From Paenibacillus sp. yr247 (lineage in GTDB: Bacteria > Bacillota > Bacilli > Paenibacillales > NBRC-103111): a stretch of 64,000 nucleotides of DNA. The DNA is taken from positions 32,938 to 96,937 of the forward strand of contig NZ_FNIF01000019.1 in NCBI RefSeq assembly GCF_900103825.1. Direction: 5' to 3'. Position numbers and translations under genes: made by a program. Position 1 is the first letter of the stretch; each line of letters starts with the position of its first letter. Below are positions 25,789 to 34,154 of this stretch, in pieces. The notes under the pieces were generated by a model that was not told the DNA's origin, did not search any database, and was given only the letters and a program-made list of their open reading frames with translations.

Positions 25789-26175
25789 TTAGAGCTGTTC
25801 AGCGATTGCATAGGCGGCAGCCATCGATTCCGTATGTGTAATGCTAATATGGATGTTGTGGCTGCCTCTTAGGCCTGCCCGCTGAAGAGCATCCTCGCTC
25901 ACACGGCATATCGGTTTGCCCAGTTCATCCGGCAGCACCTCTACGTCTTGAAAGCCGATTTGCTTGCCTATGCCGCAGCCAATTGCTTTGACAATGGCTT
26001 CCTTTGCCGCAAAGCGGCCAGATGCAAACTCCGCAAGTCGGCCTCGCCGTCTATGCGCCAGCTCTCTTTCCGAAGGTGTCAGAATCCGCTCTAGAAACCT
26101 TTCTCCTGTAGACCCCTCCAGTATTTTGCGCAGTCGCGCGATTTCAACTAAATCCGTTCCAATTCCAATAATCAT
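25789..26175 (-). CDS. acpS: Holo-[acyl-carrier-protein] synthase
   Basis: 128 residues. It transfers 4'-phosphopantetheine from CoA to apo-ACP, making it active for lipid synthesis. Diagnostic motifs are IGIGTDLVEIARL with the Mg-binding Asp8 and FASGRFAAKEAIVKAI with the catalytic Glu and Lys; the C-terminus ISITHTESMAAAYAIAE is typical. Convergent with the cytochrome gene; only 7 bp separate the two stops and no terminator is visible between. Confidence 0.96.
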   Translation of the reverse strand: MIIGIGTDLVEIARLRKILEGSTGERFLERILTPSERELAHRRRGRLAEFASGRFAAKEAIVKAIGCGIGKQIGFQDVEVLPDELGKPICRVSEDALQRAGLRGSHNIHISITHTESMAAAYAIAEQL

Positions 26176-26382
26176 AGATGGTGAGCCCCACTTTTCTTGC
26201 AGCGTTTTGCGTACAATTTACATGATTCCTAGCTTGCGGTCAAGGGTTTGCACCTGCTTTACGCCGCTTTCACCTAGGACAGCTTACTTCAAGGTAAGTA
26301 AGTTACACTATTTTCAGTTCTTCTGTCCAGCTTTATGTCAGGTTATACTGGATTTAGATTTAAATGCTGGGAGGCCAATAAA

Positions 26383-27360
26383 ATGAGAATAATGCCACTT
26401 GAGAAACGTGGAATATCGAATAGCCGAGTTGTTTTTGGATGCATGGGAATTGGCGGGGAATGGACCTCAGCACCTGCTACCAAGGAAGATTACCTCATAG
26501 CTGAGAAAGCTGTGGAAGCTGCATTATCCATTGGAATTACGATGTTCGATCATGCCGATATTTATAAAAGAGGTAAATCAGAGTCTGTTTTTGGAGAAAT
26601 CCTCAAAAAAAGACCCGATTTGCGCGACCAAATTATTCTTCAATCCAAATGCGGCATTCGTTTTCAAGACGATGTAAATCCACAGCGCTTTGATTTTTCC
26701 AAAGGCCACATCATAAATTCCGTTGATGGCATTCTCGGGCGCCTAGGCGTGGAACATTTGGACGTTCTACTGCTCCACCGTCCAGATCCGCTCATGGAAC
26801 CGGAAGAAATCGCTGAAGCGTTCAACCAATTGAGATCAGCTGGAAAAGTGCGTCATTTCGGTGTATCCAACATGACATCCGCACAAATGCGATTCATCCA
26901 AAATTCTCTTCCGGTACCGCTCGTTGTGAATCAACTGGAAATGAGCTTAGCGAGTTTAGACTGGGTCGAACAAGGTATTTTGGTCAACCAAAAGGCTGGC
27001 GTGGGCATCAATTTCGCCGATGGCATACTCGAACATTGCCAAATGGCTGACGTCCAAATTCAAGCTTGGGGTCCTCTTGCTCAAGGCAAGTTCTCAGGAA
27101 GAGTTATCGAAGATGCACCTGACACGATTAAAAAGACAGCTGCTCTCGTACAAAAAATGGCCAACGAGAAAGAGTCAACACCTGAATCCATCGTTCTCGG
27201 TTGGTTAATGAAGCACCCTGCTCGCATTCAACCGGTGATCGGCACATCTTCGGCTGAGCGTGTTCTAGCTTGCCAAGATGCTGTGCGAATTTCCGAAATC
27301 ATGACCCGCGAAGAGTGGTACACTCTGCTTGAGAGCTCCCGCGGTGCACGCATGCCATAG
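26383..27360 (+). CDS. Aldo/keto reductase
   Basis: 325 residues from the ATG at 26383, eight bases behind GGGAGG. It is a (alpha/beta)8 NADPH-dependent oxidoreductase. The catalytic tetrad is visible: Asp and Tyr in FDHADIYKRGKSE, Lys in ILQSKCGI and His in DVLLLHRPDPL; the cofactor segment is GWLMKHPARIQPVIGTSS. It is related to the YdhF-like branch of AKRs. Substrate unknown. Single-gene unit with its own terminator. Confidence 0.92.
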   Translation: MRIMPLEKRGISNSRVVFGCMGIGGEWTSAPATKEDYLIAEKAVEAALSIGITMFDHADIYKRGKSESVFGEILKKRPDLRDQIILQSKCGIRFQDDVNPQRFDFSKGHIINSVDGILGRLGVEHLDVLLLHRPDPLMEPEEIAEAFNQLRSAGKVRHFGVSNMTSAQMRFIQNSLPVPLVVNQLEMSLASLDWVEQGILVNQKAGVGINFADGILEHCQMADVQIQAWGPLAQGKFSGRVIEDAPDTIKKTAALVQKMANEKESTPESIVLGWLMKHPARIQPVIGTSSAERVLACQDAVRISEIMTREEWYTLLESSRGARMP

Positions 27361-27380
27361 TTTATTTTTAATTACGATGA

Positions 27381-27415
27381 TAACCCCCGATCTCTTCTGG
27401 CTGGGGGTTATTTTA
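27381..27415 (+). terminator. Terminator after aldo/keto reductase
   Basis: TAACCCCC / GGGGGTTA stem with a 14-base loop, then TTTT. Confidence 0.75.
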
Positions 27416-27470
27416 ATAAAAAAGCTGAAAGACCTCATCTATGAACAGTCTCTCAGCCTATTCGTCATAC

Positions 27471-28280
27471 TTAAATACCCGGAATCGGGATGCGTTTATG
27501 TTCCGTTTTCAGATACTGCTTCTCCAGCTTCTCCTGAACAGCGGCATCGATTTGTTTGCCTTCCAGGTAGTCGCTGTTGTCGCCATATGTAATGCCGAGC
27601 TCGTTCTCGTCTGTTTGACCTTCCCAGAGACCGGCAGTTGGGGCCTTATCCAGCACGCTTTGCGGGACGCCCAGCTTCGCGGCAAGTGAACGCACTTGGC
27701 GCTTGTTTAGTGTGCTCAGGGGCGTGATGTCGACCGCTCCATCACCATATTTGGTGAAAAAGCCAGTGATCGCTTCGGATGCATGGTCTGTGCCGACAAC
27801 GATCAGGCCCAATTCAAAAGCAAGCGCATACTGCATGACCATTCGCGTCCGCGCTTTGATATTGCCTTTGCCGCCGCGGCTTACATGCTGGTGAACGCCG
27901 ATATGCTTGAGGCCATATTCGACTTCAATGGCGATCTCGTCGACGGCTTCTTCAATATTATTCTCGATTTGATACTTCAAATCGAAGGCTTTTGCCACCG
28001 CATAGCTGTCCTCGATATCAACTTGCTGACCGTATGGCTGGAACACACCGACGGTTTTGTACTCGGTGCCCTTCTCCGCTGTCAGCTCGTCCGTCGCTTG
28101 CTTGCATAAACCCGTTGCCACTGCGCTATCGATTCCGCCGCTAATGGCAATTAGCAGGCCTTTTGCTTTCGCGCCAAGCACATAGTTTTTGAGAAAGTCC
28201 ACGCGTTTGCGGATTTCTTCATCAATATCAATTTCCGGCTTAACGCCGAGCTTTGCGATAATTTCTGCTTGCAAACTCAT
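27471..28280 (-). CDS. nadE: NH3-dependent NAD+ synthetase
   Basis: 269 residues from the ATG at 28280, behind GGTGGAGAG. It amidates deamido-NAD to NAD. The ATP pyrophosphatase P-loop is ISGGIDSAVATGLC; further family motifs are VGTDHASEAITGFFTKYGDGAVDITPL and KRQVRSLAAKLGVPQ. The absence of a glutaminase domain marks the ammonia-using class found in Bacillus. All motifs are intact. Confidence 0.96.
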   Translation of the reverse strand: MSLQAEIIAKLGVKPEIDIDEEIRKRVDFLKNYVLGAKAKGLLIAISGGIDSAVATGLCKQATDELTAEKGTEYKTVGVFQPYGQQVDIEDSYAVAKAFDLKYQIENNIEEAVDEIAIEVEYGLKHIGVHQHVSRGGKGNIKARTRMVMQYALAFELGLIVVGTDHASEAITGFFTKYGDGAVDITPLSTLNKRQVRSLAAKLGVPQSVLDKAPTAGLWEGQTDENELGITYGDNSDYLEGKQIDAAVQEKLEKQYLKTEHKRIPIPGI

Positions 28281-28382
28281 GAATCTCTCCACCTTTTCTA
28301 TAGTTTGAAAACATTCACTCTTTAAGCATAAGTATAGACTTTCGTTCTTGAAATTTCAAAGGTCAATCGCTCACCCTTTGCC

Positions 28383-28428
28383 TAAAAAAAAGAAAAGGCC
28401 CACTTTGCAAATGCTGCAATGAGGGCCT
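28383..28428 (-). terminator. Terminator after bacilliredoxin gene
   Basis: AGGCCC..TTGCA against TGCAA..GGGCCT with a small internal mismatch; the T run is on the minus side (A-rich 28384-28396 on plus). Confidence 0.75.
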
Positions 28429-28453
28429 ATATCCTAATGATTAGTGCAATTAA

Positions 28454-28891
28454 TTATTTACAGTATTCATTAAAAGCACCGATCAAGTCGCCAGCGATCA
28501 TATCTGCGGAGCGATCTTCGATTTGGTGACGTTGAATGAAGTGAACGAGCTCACCATTCTTAAACAACGCAATGGATGGGGATGAAGGCGGGTATGGCGC
28601 CAAGAATTCACGCGCTTTCGCTGTTGCATCCTTCTCTTGTCCAGCAAACACCGTGTATGTGTACGTTGGGAGTGTTTCGTTTTGAAGTGCTTTTGCTACA
28701 CCTGGACGACATTGACCAGCAGCGCAACCACAAACAGAATTAACGACAAGCATCATTGTGCCATCCTTAGACTTCTCAATGGCTTCTTCAACTTGCTCTG
28801 GTGTAAGAAGCTCCGTAATACCCAGACGAGTCAAATCTTCTCTCATCGGTTTAACCATATCTTTCATGTAAGAATCAAAAGACATTGCCAT
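28454..28891 (-). CDS. Bacilliredoxin BrxA/BrxB family protein
   Basis: 145 residues from the ATG at 28891, behind AAGGGG, the normal length for YphP/YqiW proteins. The thioredoxin-like fold carries the atypical active site CGC in NSVCGCAAG, and the family signature EFLAPYPPSSPSIALF. It removes bacillithiol from S-bacillithiolated proteins during oxidative stress, so the organism is expected to make bacillithiol. Whether it is BrxA or BrxB cannot be decided. Confidence 0.94.
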   Translation of the reverse strand: MAMSFDSYMKDMVKPMREDLTRLGITELLTPEQVEEAIEKSKDGTMMLVVNSVCGCAAGQCRPGVAKALQNETLPTYTYTVFAGQEKDATAKAREFLAPYPPSSPSIALFKNGELVHFIQRHQIEDRSADMIAGDLIGAFNEYCK

Positions 28892-29018
28892 ATGTGCCAC
28901 CCCTTAGGATTTAATAGTTAATAATAAAACGTAATTGGTATTAGTTCTATTATACATCCGTTAGCATCGAAAGCAAAGTACAATGTATCTGCTTGTTCAA
29001 ATAGAAATAAAGCGAAAG

Positions 29019-29411
29019 CTATGCTTCCGCCTCATCTTCTTTTTGATTGATCTTTTCTTTGTACGGGTCGTAGGAAACATTTTTATCCGGATGCATGAAG
29101 ATACCGCTTTGCGGTACGATGCCTTTTTCAAAATAATCCCGATTCTCTGCGCTTTGGAACCCAATATCCTTATAAGGATGAACCCATTCATCTCCAGCCA
29201 TGACCTCAGGATCGGTCTCTGCCGTCCATTGCTCAAGCGGGGAATTGTCGGATTCATAATCATGATCGCCTATAACGACGCCGTGTTCGTTCACAAAAGG
29301 ATCTCGCGGGCCGCGCCCCTGCTCGAATTGCGGCAGAAAGTTAATTTCGAATGGATCGAGATCGCTTTGGTCCTTAGCTGATTTGGTCTTTTTATTCTTG
29401 TCCTGGCTCAT
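29019..29411 (-). CDS. DUF3905 family protein
   Basis: 130 residues, acidic, no membrane segment. Conserved-looking core: DPFEINFLPQFEQGRGPRDP, FVNEHGVVIGDHDYES and GDEWVHPYKDIGFQSAENR. I recognise this as the DUF3905 type found in spore formers; the function is unknown. The start overlaps the stop of the upstream Lgt-like gene in ATGA, so the two are coupled. No sigma-factor site was identified upstream. Confidence 0.75.
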   Translation of the reverse strand: MSQDKNKKTKSAKDQSDLDPFEINFLPQFEQGRGPRDPFVNEHGVVIGDHDYESDNSPLEQWTAETDPEVMAGDEWVHPYKDIGFQSAENRDYFEKGIVPQSGIFMHPDKNVSYDPYKEKINQKEDEAEA

Positions 29412-29542
29412 GTCGAAGGTCTGTTGGGGCCATCCAGTTTCTTATCAACAAAGCCCTCTTTTCCTTTTGGTGCTGCGGCCTTTTCACGTTCTTTGTTCTG
29501 CTGTTCTTGCTGGACTTGCATTTTGGAATCGTTTTGACTCAT
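29408..29542 (-). CDS. Nested 44-residue hydrophilic protein, in frame with the Lgt-like gene
   Basis: AGAAAGGAG lies nine bases before ATG at 29542, in the reading frame of the Lgt-like gene. The product starts MSQNDSKMQVQQ and ends GFVDKKLDGPNRPST, is soluble and rich in Gln, Glu and Lys, and shares only a generic MSQ start with the DUF3905 protein that follows. Either this is a separate small gene whose upstream neighbour has lost its stop codon, or an internal start yields a free tail domain. The strength of the site argues for real internal initiation. Confidence 0.55.
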   Translation of the reverse strand: MSQNDSKMQVQQEQQNKEREKAAAPKGKEGFVDKKLDGPNRPST

Positions 29543-30295
29543 AATACTCAGCTCCTTTCTGCTAGTATTATGTGTCAAAGCCCCCAGGAGCATTCCAAAC
29601 ACAAGCATGAAAAGAAATAATAACTGTGGAAAACTGAGATAAAGCGGTGTCGATTTCGAAGCAGCAAAAAAGCTGGCCAGCATCCCTGAAGCGCCGCCGT
29701 AAAACAGCGAATTTTTAAACAAAATACCTTGTCCAATCGTTAACTTACGAGTCTCAGTAATTTGCTGCCAGATAAGCAATGGAACAAGAAGCAGTGAAAC
29801 ATAAGCGTGATAAGGATGAAATCGAGATATCGTTCCTTCGACACTGATGCCCCAAGATAAGTTTGTAGGCAATCCGTATGCCGGAATCAGAGCACAAAAT
29901 AAGAAGGCAGAGGCGCTAAGTCCAATCGCCAAAACATCCAGAACAATGAACAGTGAAATGCGATGTTTACGAATTTGATAATACATGTAACCGCAAGCAA
30001 GCAGCAGACCTAGCGCAATCTCCGTGGCAGAGCCAGATACCATAAGCAGTTTCAGCGGATTTGTCCACACTAAGGATGGCTGCGTTACAATGATCCCTAG
30101 CCTCCAGGTTAACAGAACGATAATAACCCCGTTAAAAATAAGTTCGTCAATTAGCTTCGCTTTCTCGATTTGAGTATCGTAAGGCAATCGCTGTGTTGAT
30201 CTCCGCATTAACCATATACCCAAAGCACAAGCCAGCAGCAGTGCCAGTAATCTCCCTTGCAGTTGGAGCGGTCCAATCTGTAACACGTCAGGCAT
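29408..30295 (-). CDS. Lgt-like membrane protein with hydrophilic C-terminal tail
   Basis: 295 residues. Six or seven membrane helices fill residues 1-240. The opening QIGPLQLQGRL and the stretch GLPTNLSWGISVEG...HPYHAYVSLL (140-169) resemble prolipoprotein diacylglyceryl transferase, but the catalytic H-G-G-L and Arg-rich signature are not found, so transferase activity is doubtful. After THNTSRKELSI the protein turns sharply hydrophilic (Gln/Glu/Lys-rich, 44 residues). That switch coincides with a strong internal ribosome binding site and ATG at 29542; see the next entry. Confidence 0.75.
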   Translation of the reverse strand: MPDVLQIGPLQLQGRLLALLLACALGIWLMRRSTQRLPYDTQIEKAKLIDELIFNGVIIVLLTWRLGIIVTQPSLVWTNPLKLLMVSGSATEIALGLLLACGYMYYQIRKHRISLFIVLDVLAIGLSASAFLFCALIPAYGLPTNLSWGISVEGTISRFHPYHAYVSLLLVPLLIWQQITETRKLTIGQGILFKNSLFYGGASGMLASFFAASKSTPLYLSFPQLLFLFMLVFGMLLGALTHNTSRKELSIMSQNDSKMQVQQEQQNKEREKAAAPKGKEGFVDKKLDGPNRPST

Positions 30296-30362
30296 AGATT
30301 ACGCCAGCCTCTCTCTTTTCAATTACCTTCATCGTAATCAATCTGAGAGGGTCTCGCAACCG

Positions 30363-31229
30363 TTATGGCTCCAAAAATTGAAACGTGAAAGAGGATTTTT
30401 TCAATTTCTCAAAGCGGAAGCCGGCTGCTTGCAGCTTTTTGATCACGATGGGCAGCGCTTCTATGGTTGTCGTCTTGTAGGTGTTATCGTGCATGAGTAC
30501 GATAATACTCTTCTTGCCGCGGCTTGCGCTTAGAACGGAGTCGATAATCATCGCCTTGTCCTGCACAGGAGCAGCGGCATCTGTTGAGCTTACGTTCCAG
30601 TCAAAATACTGGTAACCCTCCTCTTTCACTACGCTTGCCACTTTACTCATAATGCCTCTGCCCCCAGGTTTCCAGCTCAAATGATTATTCGACCCGCCCG
30701 GAAATCGCAAAATATCGGGACGATAACCAATCGTCTCCTCCAAAAGCTGATCCAGCTTTCGCACATCCTTCATAAAAGCTTCAGGTGATTTGTAAATACG
30801 ATTATAATCATGCGAGTATGTATGATTCCCAAGTGCGTGGCCTTCTGCCAGGATTTCCTTATAAAGCGTTCTTCCCTCACTGGTGTCCGAGCCTACAACA
30901 AAAAAAGTGGCGGTAACTCCGAAGTTTTTTAAAATACGAAGAATCTTCCTCGTGCTCTCAGATGGGCCGTCATCGAAAGTGAGGTACGCAATTTTACCCG
31001 AAGAACGGATATGTGGAGGTCCGGTGTAGAAGTGTTGGGTTTCCACAATCATATCCTCGGAGTTGGTCGCTGAGGATGTTGTGTTAGCTGCTGGAAGTGG
31101 AACTGTTTCAATAGTTAACGGTTTAAGCAATTGCTCGGTATCTACCTTTGTAGTCGCACATCCCATTAAGCTAAAGCCGATCCATACCAAAGTTACATGG
31201 ACGCCTGTTTTTCGAATCATTTTACCCAT
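30363..31229 (-). CDS. Polysaccharide deacetylase lipoprotein (NodB domain)
   Basis: 288 residues. A signal segment ends in a lipobox, SLMGC (Cys24), so it is probably membrane-anchored outside. The NodB homology domain (about 80-270) has motif 1 AYLTFDDGPSESTRKIL with the metal Asp, motif 2 GHALGNHTYSHDYN with the two metal His, motif 3 LRFPGGSNN, and the late VLMHDN. It should remove acetyl groups from peptidoglycan or another surface glycan, and resembles YheN/PgdA-like proteins of Bacillus. Ribosome binding site AAGGGGG. It is 67 bp upstream of the Lgt-like gene on the same strand. Confidence 0.9.
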   Translation of the reverse strand: MGKMIRKTGVHVTLVWIGFSLMGCATTKVDTEQLLKPLTIETVPLPAANTTSSATNSEDMIVETQHFYTGPPHIRSSGKIAYLTFDDGPSESTRKILRILKNFGVTATFFVVGSDTSEGRTLYKEILAEGHALGNHTYSHDYNRIYKSPEAFMKDVRKLDQLLEETIGYRPDILRFPGGSNNHLSWKPGGRGIMSKVASVVKEEGYQYFDWNVSSTDAAAPVQDKAMIIDSVLSASRGKKSIIVLMHDNTYKTTTIEALPIVIKKLQAAGFRFEKLKKSSFTFQFLEP

Positions 31230-31385
31230 ACCAAGTTCCCCCTTACTTGATCAAAACCACCTTACTTGGATTACGAACCCACTTGTCCATCGCTCCGTTC
31301 TTATTATGGCTTCCTTTGCTTTCGACATTAAACCCAATATTTCCCGGGAAATTTGTAGAAATGGCGCTTGCTGCGTCTAAATAAC

Positions 31386-31415
31386 GCGAAAAAGCCCCTC
31401 ACAAGGAGGAGCTTT
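31386..31415 (-). terminator. Probable terminator after pspA
   Basis: AAAGCCCCTC / GAGGAGCTTT, one mismatch, short loop; five A on the plus side give the minus-strand T run. Confidence 0.65.
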
Positions 31416-31431
31416 CGTTATAACTCATACA

Positions 31432-32118
31432 TTACTCAGATTCTTTACCGTTTAACTTCTCTTTAAGCAGATTCAACTGCTCATCAACTTTGGCTTGCTT
31501 CGCAACATCAACCGGTGTGTAGCTGCCCACTGTACCTGCTGGCACGTAAGGTTTGCGAGCGATTTCCGCCTCAACTTCCAGTTGAATGATTTTCTCTTCC
31601 ATACGTTGGAAGCCGCGGGATGCGCTGCCGCTTTCAATAACGCCGTTGTAGGATACTTGAGCCATCTGCTTTTTGGCTTTTGCCAGCTGAGCGCGGGACA
31701 CAAGTTCATTGCGTTTGTTGCGCATTTTATAGAATTCATCTTTCATTTCGTGCAGCTGCCCAGTTAATTCATCAGCATGTGCTTTGGCAGCAGTGTGTAA
31801 ATCCGTGTATTCCACAATTTTATCTTCGTGGTACAACTTTTCTTCAACAGCTTGGCGAGCGATAGCTTCTTGGCCGTTTTTGATCGCTGTGGAAGCTTTG
31901 CCTTCACGGTCAGCCACAAGGCGTACGGATTCTTCAAGACGTTGTTTCAGCTTGCGCTCACTCGCAATTTGTCTAGCAACGGTAACTTCGGCCTGCGCAA
32001 TTTCTTGCTCCATATCGCGGAGATATTGATTCAACATCACGATCGGATCCTCGATTTTATCTAATACCTCGTGAATGGATGCTTTTGTCATATCTTTCAT
32101 TCTTGTAAATACTCCCAT
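31432..32118 (-). CDS. pspA: PspA/IM30 family envelope-stress protein
   Basis: 228 residues, almost entirely coiled coil, as in PspA, LiaH and Vipp1. The N-terminal amphipathic helix [21 protein letters not shown] binds lipid and is followed by [18 protein letters not shown]. These proteins assemble into ESCRT-III-like rods or rings on damaged cytoplasmic membrane. It is the last gene of a four-gene operon (LiaI-like, PspA-like 2, PspC, PspA) and lies 3 bp behind pspC, with AAGGGG inside the pspC end. Confidence 0.93.
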   Translation of the reverse strand: MGVFTRMKDMTKASIHEVLDKIEDPIVMLNQYLRDMEQEIAQAEVTVARQIASERKLKQRLEESVRLVADREGKASTAIKNGQEAIARQAVEEKLYHEDKIVEYTDLHTAAKAHADELTGQLHEMKDEFYKMRNKRNELVSRAQLAKAKKQMAQVSYNGVIESGSASRGFQRMEEKIIQLEVEAEIARKPYVPAGTVGSYTPVDVAKQAKVDEQLNLLKEKLNGKESE

Positions 32119-32121
32119 GGT

Positions 32122-32577
32122 TTACACGTCCCCTTTGTTAATATCAATTGGTTTTTCAAAACGAGCGACTTTGGCTCTTAGTTCTTCCACTTCTCTTTGC
32201 AGAGCTTTCTTTTCAATGTCTTTCATCATCTCATCGATGTTGTTTGTTTTGCCTGCATCATACGAAGCATTATAGCCCGTATGTTGCTCAGGCACATGGT
32301 TAGGGTACGGCTTGTGAGCGTTCCAACCTCCGCCATTATAGCCTTGGCGGCCATATGAGCCGGCATAAGGATCAAATGGAGGTTGATCGTAACCAGGTTC
32401 CTTTGGAATGACAATCGCAGCTATGAAATAGATGAAAATAACCGTTCCTCCGGTAAAAAATGTGGTGATTACAACTAACAAACGTAACAGCGTTGCATCT
32501 ACATTCATGGTCTCGGCGAGTCCGCCGCATAAACCGGTAACTTTCTTATCTCTTCGTGAGCGGTATAGTTTGCTCAT
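32122..32577 (-). CDS. PspC domain membrane protein with C-terminal coiled coil
   Basis: 151 residues. The N-terminal PspC domain (residues 1-62: LYRSRRDKKVTGLCGGLAE, then a membrane helix VVITTFFTGGTVIFIYFIAA) is followed by a Gly/Tyr/Pro-rich linker and a short coiled coil (MKDIEKKALQREVEELRAKV). The C-terminal coil is suited to contact the PspA proteins encoded on both sides. It overlaps the upstream PspA-like gene by 32 bp, with GGAGGG in that overlap, so translation is coupled. Confidence 0.9.
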   Translation of the reverse strand: MSKLYRSRRDKKVTGLCGGLAETMNVDATLLRLLVVITTFFTGGTVIFIYFIAAIVIPKEPGYDQPPFDPYAGSYGRQGYNGGGWNAHKPYPNHVPEQHTGYNASYDAGKTNNIDEMMKDIEKKALQREVEELRAKVARFEKPIDINKGDV

Positions 32578-33241
32578 TATGGATTGTTCCCTCCTGCTTC
32601 AGTCTATGTCTTAGAGCTTCCATTTCAGCATCTACAGCCGGGTTGCCTCCGCTATAATAGCTTTCTCGCCCCATACGTCTTACATCTCGGAGCGTTCTTG
32701 CATGCAGCTCCATATCGGATACGCGCTCTTCCAAGCGGCCGAACATCCGTGGTGCCGCATCCTGTGTCACACTGCTGCGAGCATGCAATCTTTGCTGCAA
32801 GCGGGCGGATTCCATTCGGGCTAAGTAGTAACTGCGTTTGTCTGCCACTTCTTTGTAATCGGCTTTCAGCTGCTGCAGCTCCTCATCCAGATCAAGGATA
32901 GATTGCTTAGCTTGCTCATACAATTCATGATATTGCTCGCTCTTCTCTTCGGCTTGCAGCTTCTCTTGAAGCACGATCCTTGCCATATGTTCTTCGCCAG
33001 CTTTCAAAGCCAGGAGCGCTTGGTGCTCGCGCTTCTCTTTGGTTTCCAGCGCCGTTAGATATTGCTGCCGGAGCGACGCTGCATGGCTTACGCATTGCTG
33101 GTATAACCTCTCCGATTGCTGAAGCTGCTCACGCTGCGCTGCTAAGTACTGGTCAATTAAGCGAACCGGATCTTCGGATCGTTCCAAATGTTCATTCAGT
33201 GTTGCCACGGTAATGTCTCTCATACGCCTAAATAGGCTCAT
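32546..33241 (-). CDS. Second PspA/IM30-like protein
   Basis: 231 residues of coiled coil. Start MSLFRRMRDITVATLNEHLE parallels PspA, and RSEDPVRLIDQYLAAQREQL matches the region after the lipid-binding helix. It differs from the PspA at 31432 in many residues and carries more Gln and Arg, so it is an old paralogue, not a recent duplicate. It probably forms mixed or separate assemblies with PspA. Overlaps pspC by 32 bp. Confidence 0.88.
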   Translation of the reverse strand: MSLFRRMRDITVATLNEHLERSEDPVRLIDQYLAAQREQLQQSERLYQQCVSHAASLRQQYLTALETKEKREHQALLALKAGEEHMARIVLQEKLQAEEKSEQYHELYEQAKQSILDLDEELQQLKADYKEVADKRSYYLARMESARLQQRLHARSSVTQDAAPRMFGRLEERVSDMELHARTLRDVRRMGRESYYSGGNPAVDAEMEALRHRLKQEGTIHNEQTIPLTKR

Positions 33242-33282
33242 CTCTCATACCACCTTTTTCACTCTCTGTATTCGTTCCCTAT

Positions 33283-33579
33283 CTAAACGGTTCTTCTTGT
33301 CAACATCGAAACACCGTAACCAATCAGTCCGATCGCTAACAGAATGATGATCCAACCTGCTAATTTACCAATCAGGATGATACCGCCTATCCCTGCAATA
33401 ATCCAACCGAATTTGCTGCCGTTCTGAATTCCTACATAACCTAGACCAACCATTCCAATCGGAATCAAGTAGCCCATCACCGAGCCCATAAAGGGTCCCA
33501 TGTGAATGCCTAGCTTATTTAACAGAATCAGTGCACCGAATGCGATTAACAGAGCGGCTAAGCCCGTATTTCTTTTCAT
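33283..33579 (-). CDS. LiaI/LiaF-like transmembrane protein
   Basis: 98 residues with four hydrophobic segments and almost no loops: GLAALLIAFGALILLNKLGI, GSVMGYLIPIGMVGLGYVGI, GWIIAGIGGIILIGKLAG and WIIILLAIGLIGYGVSML. This fits the LiaI/LiaF-type membrane region, usually the membrane partner of LiaH/PspA. It is the first gene of the operon, 41 bp before the second PspA gene. I could not identify a convincing promoter; a LiaR or ECF-sigma site is not clear. Confidence 0.75.
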   Translation of the reverse strand: MKRNTGLAALLIAFGALILLNKLGIHMGPFMGSVMGYLIPIGMVGLGYVGIQNGSKFGWIIAGIGGIILIGKLAGWIIILLAIGLIGYGVSMLTRRTV

Positions 33580-33756
33580 CGTTTCGTCACCGCCTTTCGT
33601 TGTTTGCTGTTCACTTGTTCATGACTTTATTCTAGGTAATAATGAAGCTTTCCAAAACGGACTAGCGACGGTATTTGTTCCTAGACCTTAGTCGGGGCGC
33701 AACTCAGACCTGTGGGAAGCTCTAGTGTTAATACGACAAACGGCAGCGTATAGCAA

Positions 33757-33780
33757 AAAGACTGCCATATGGCAGTCTTT
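33757..33780. terminator. Perfect 24-bp palindromic hairpin, bidirectional terminator
   Basis: AAAGACTGCCAT / ATGGCAGTCTTT with A and T runs on both sides. It lies between the divergent psp operon and the broken gerP-type gene, so it probably insulates the psp promoter from minus-strand transcription coming from about 34.3 kb. Confidence 0.75.
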
Positions 33781-33857
33781 TATACAAAAAATCAATAAAG
33801 TGTCAGTTAGCTGCTGATACATAAAATAGCTAATGATCGGGAAGGGGTGTCGGACGA

Positions 33858-34083
33858 ATGCCTTCAGTGGTTTACGGAGGTATAAAATCAATAGTGTGAA
33901 TACGGGTTCGAATGTCCAGATCGGAGATACCGCCATTATTACACTTTCAAGCAATGCCAATTCTATGCGGGAGCCAACTCGTTCTCCCCCGGGGATAGCT
34001 TCGGAAGTCTTCAGAATATAATCGGCAACACGAATACCATCGATCCAGATCTCATTGATACCACTGAGAATAATGTTGTGTAA
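33858..34083 (+). pseudogene. GerPA/GerPF-type spore germination gene with two single-base losses
   Basis: ATG at 33858 behind GGGAAGGGGTG starts MPSVVYGGI, then the frame must move by one at the A run 33884-33887 to continue KINSVNTGSNVQIGDTAII. A second shift at 33959-33960 restores FYAGANSFSPGDSF and the end IDPDLIDTTENNVV, stop TAA 34081-34083. Adding one A at each run gives a continuous protein of about 75 residues, the length and pattern of the intact GerPA/F-type protein at 48204. A CATAAAATA sigma-K-like -10 lies at 33820-33828. Either a recent pseudogene or two homopolymer errors in the assembly. Confidence 0.85.
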
Positions 34084-34111
34084 TTATTATTTCCTGTTTG
34101 CGAACTGTAGT

Positions 34112-34141
34112 AGCCCGGGAAGGTTTGGCGCCCGGGCTTTA
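34112..34141 (+). terminator. Terminator after the broken gerP-type gene
   Basis: AGCCCGGG / CCCGGGCT perfect eight-base stem, 11-base loop, short T run. Confidence 0.6.
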
Positions 34142-34154
34142 GAATATCGAAAGA

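Noticed and set aside
33858..34083. Programmed frameshifting in the gerP-type gene
   Set aside because: Two separate -1 shifts would be needed in 75 codons, there is no typical slippery heptamer with a pseudoknot, and the paralogue needs none.
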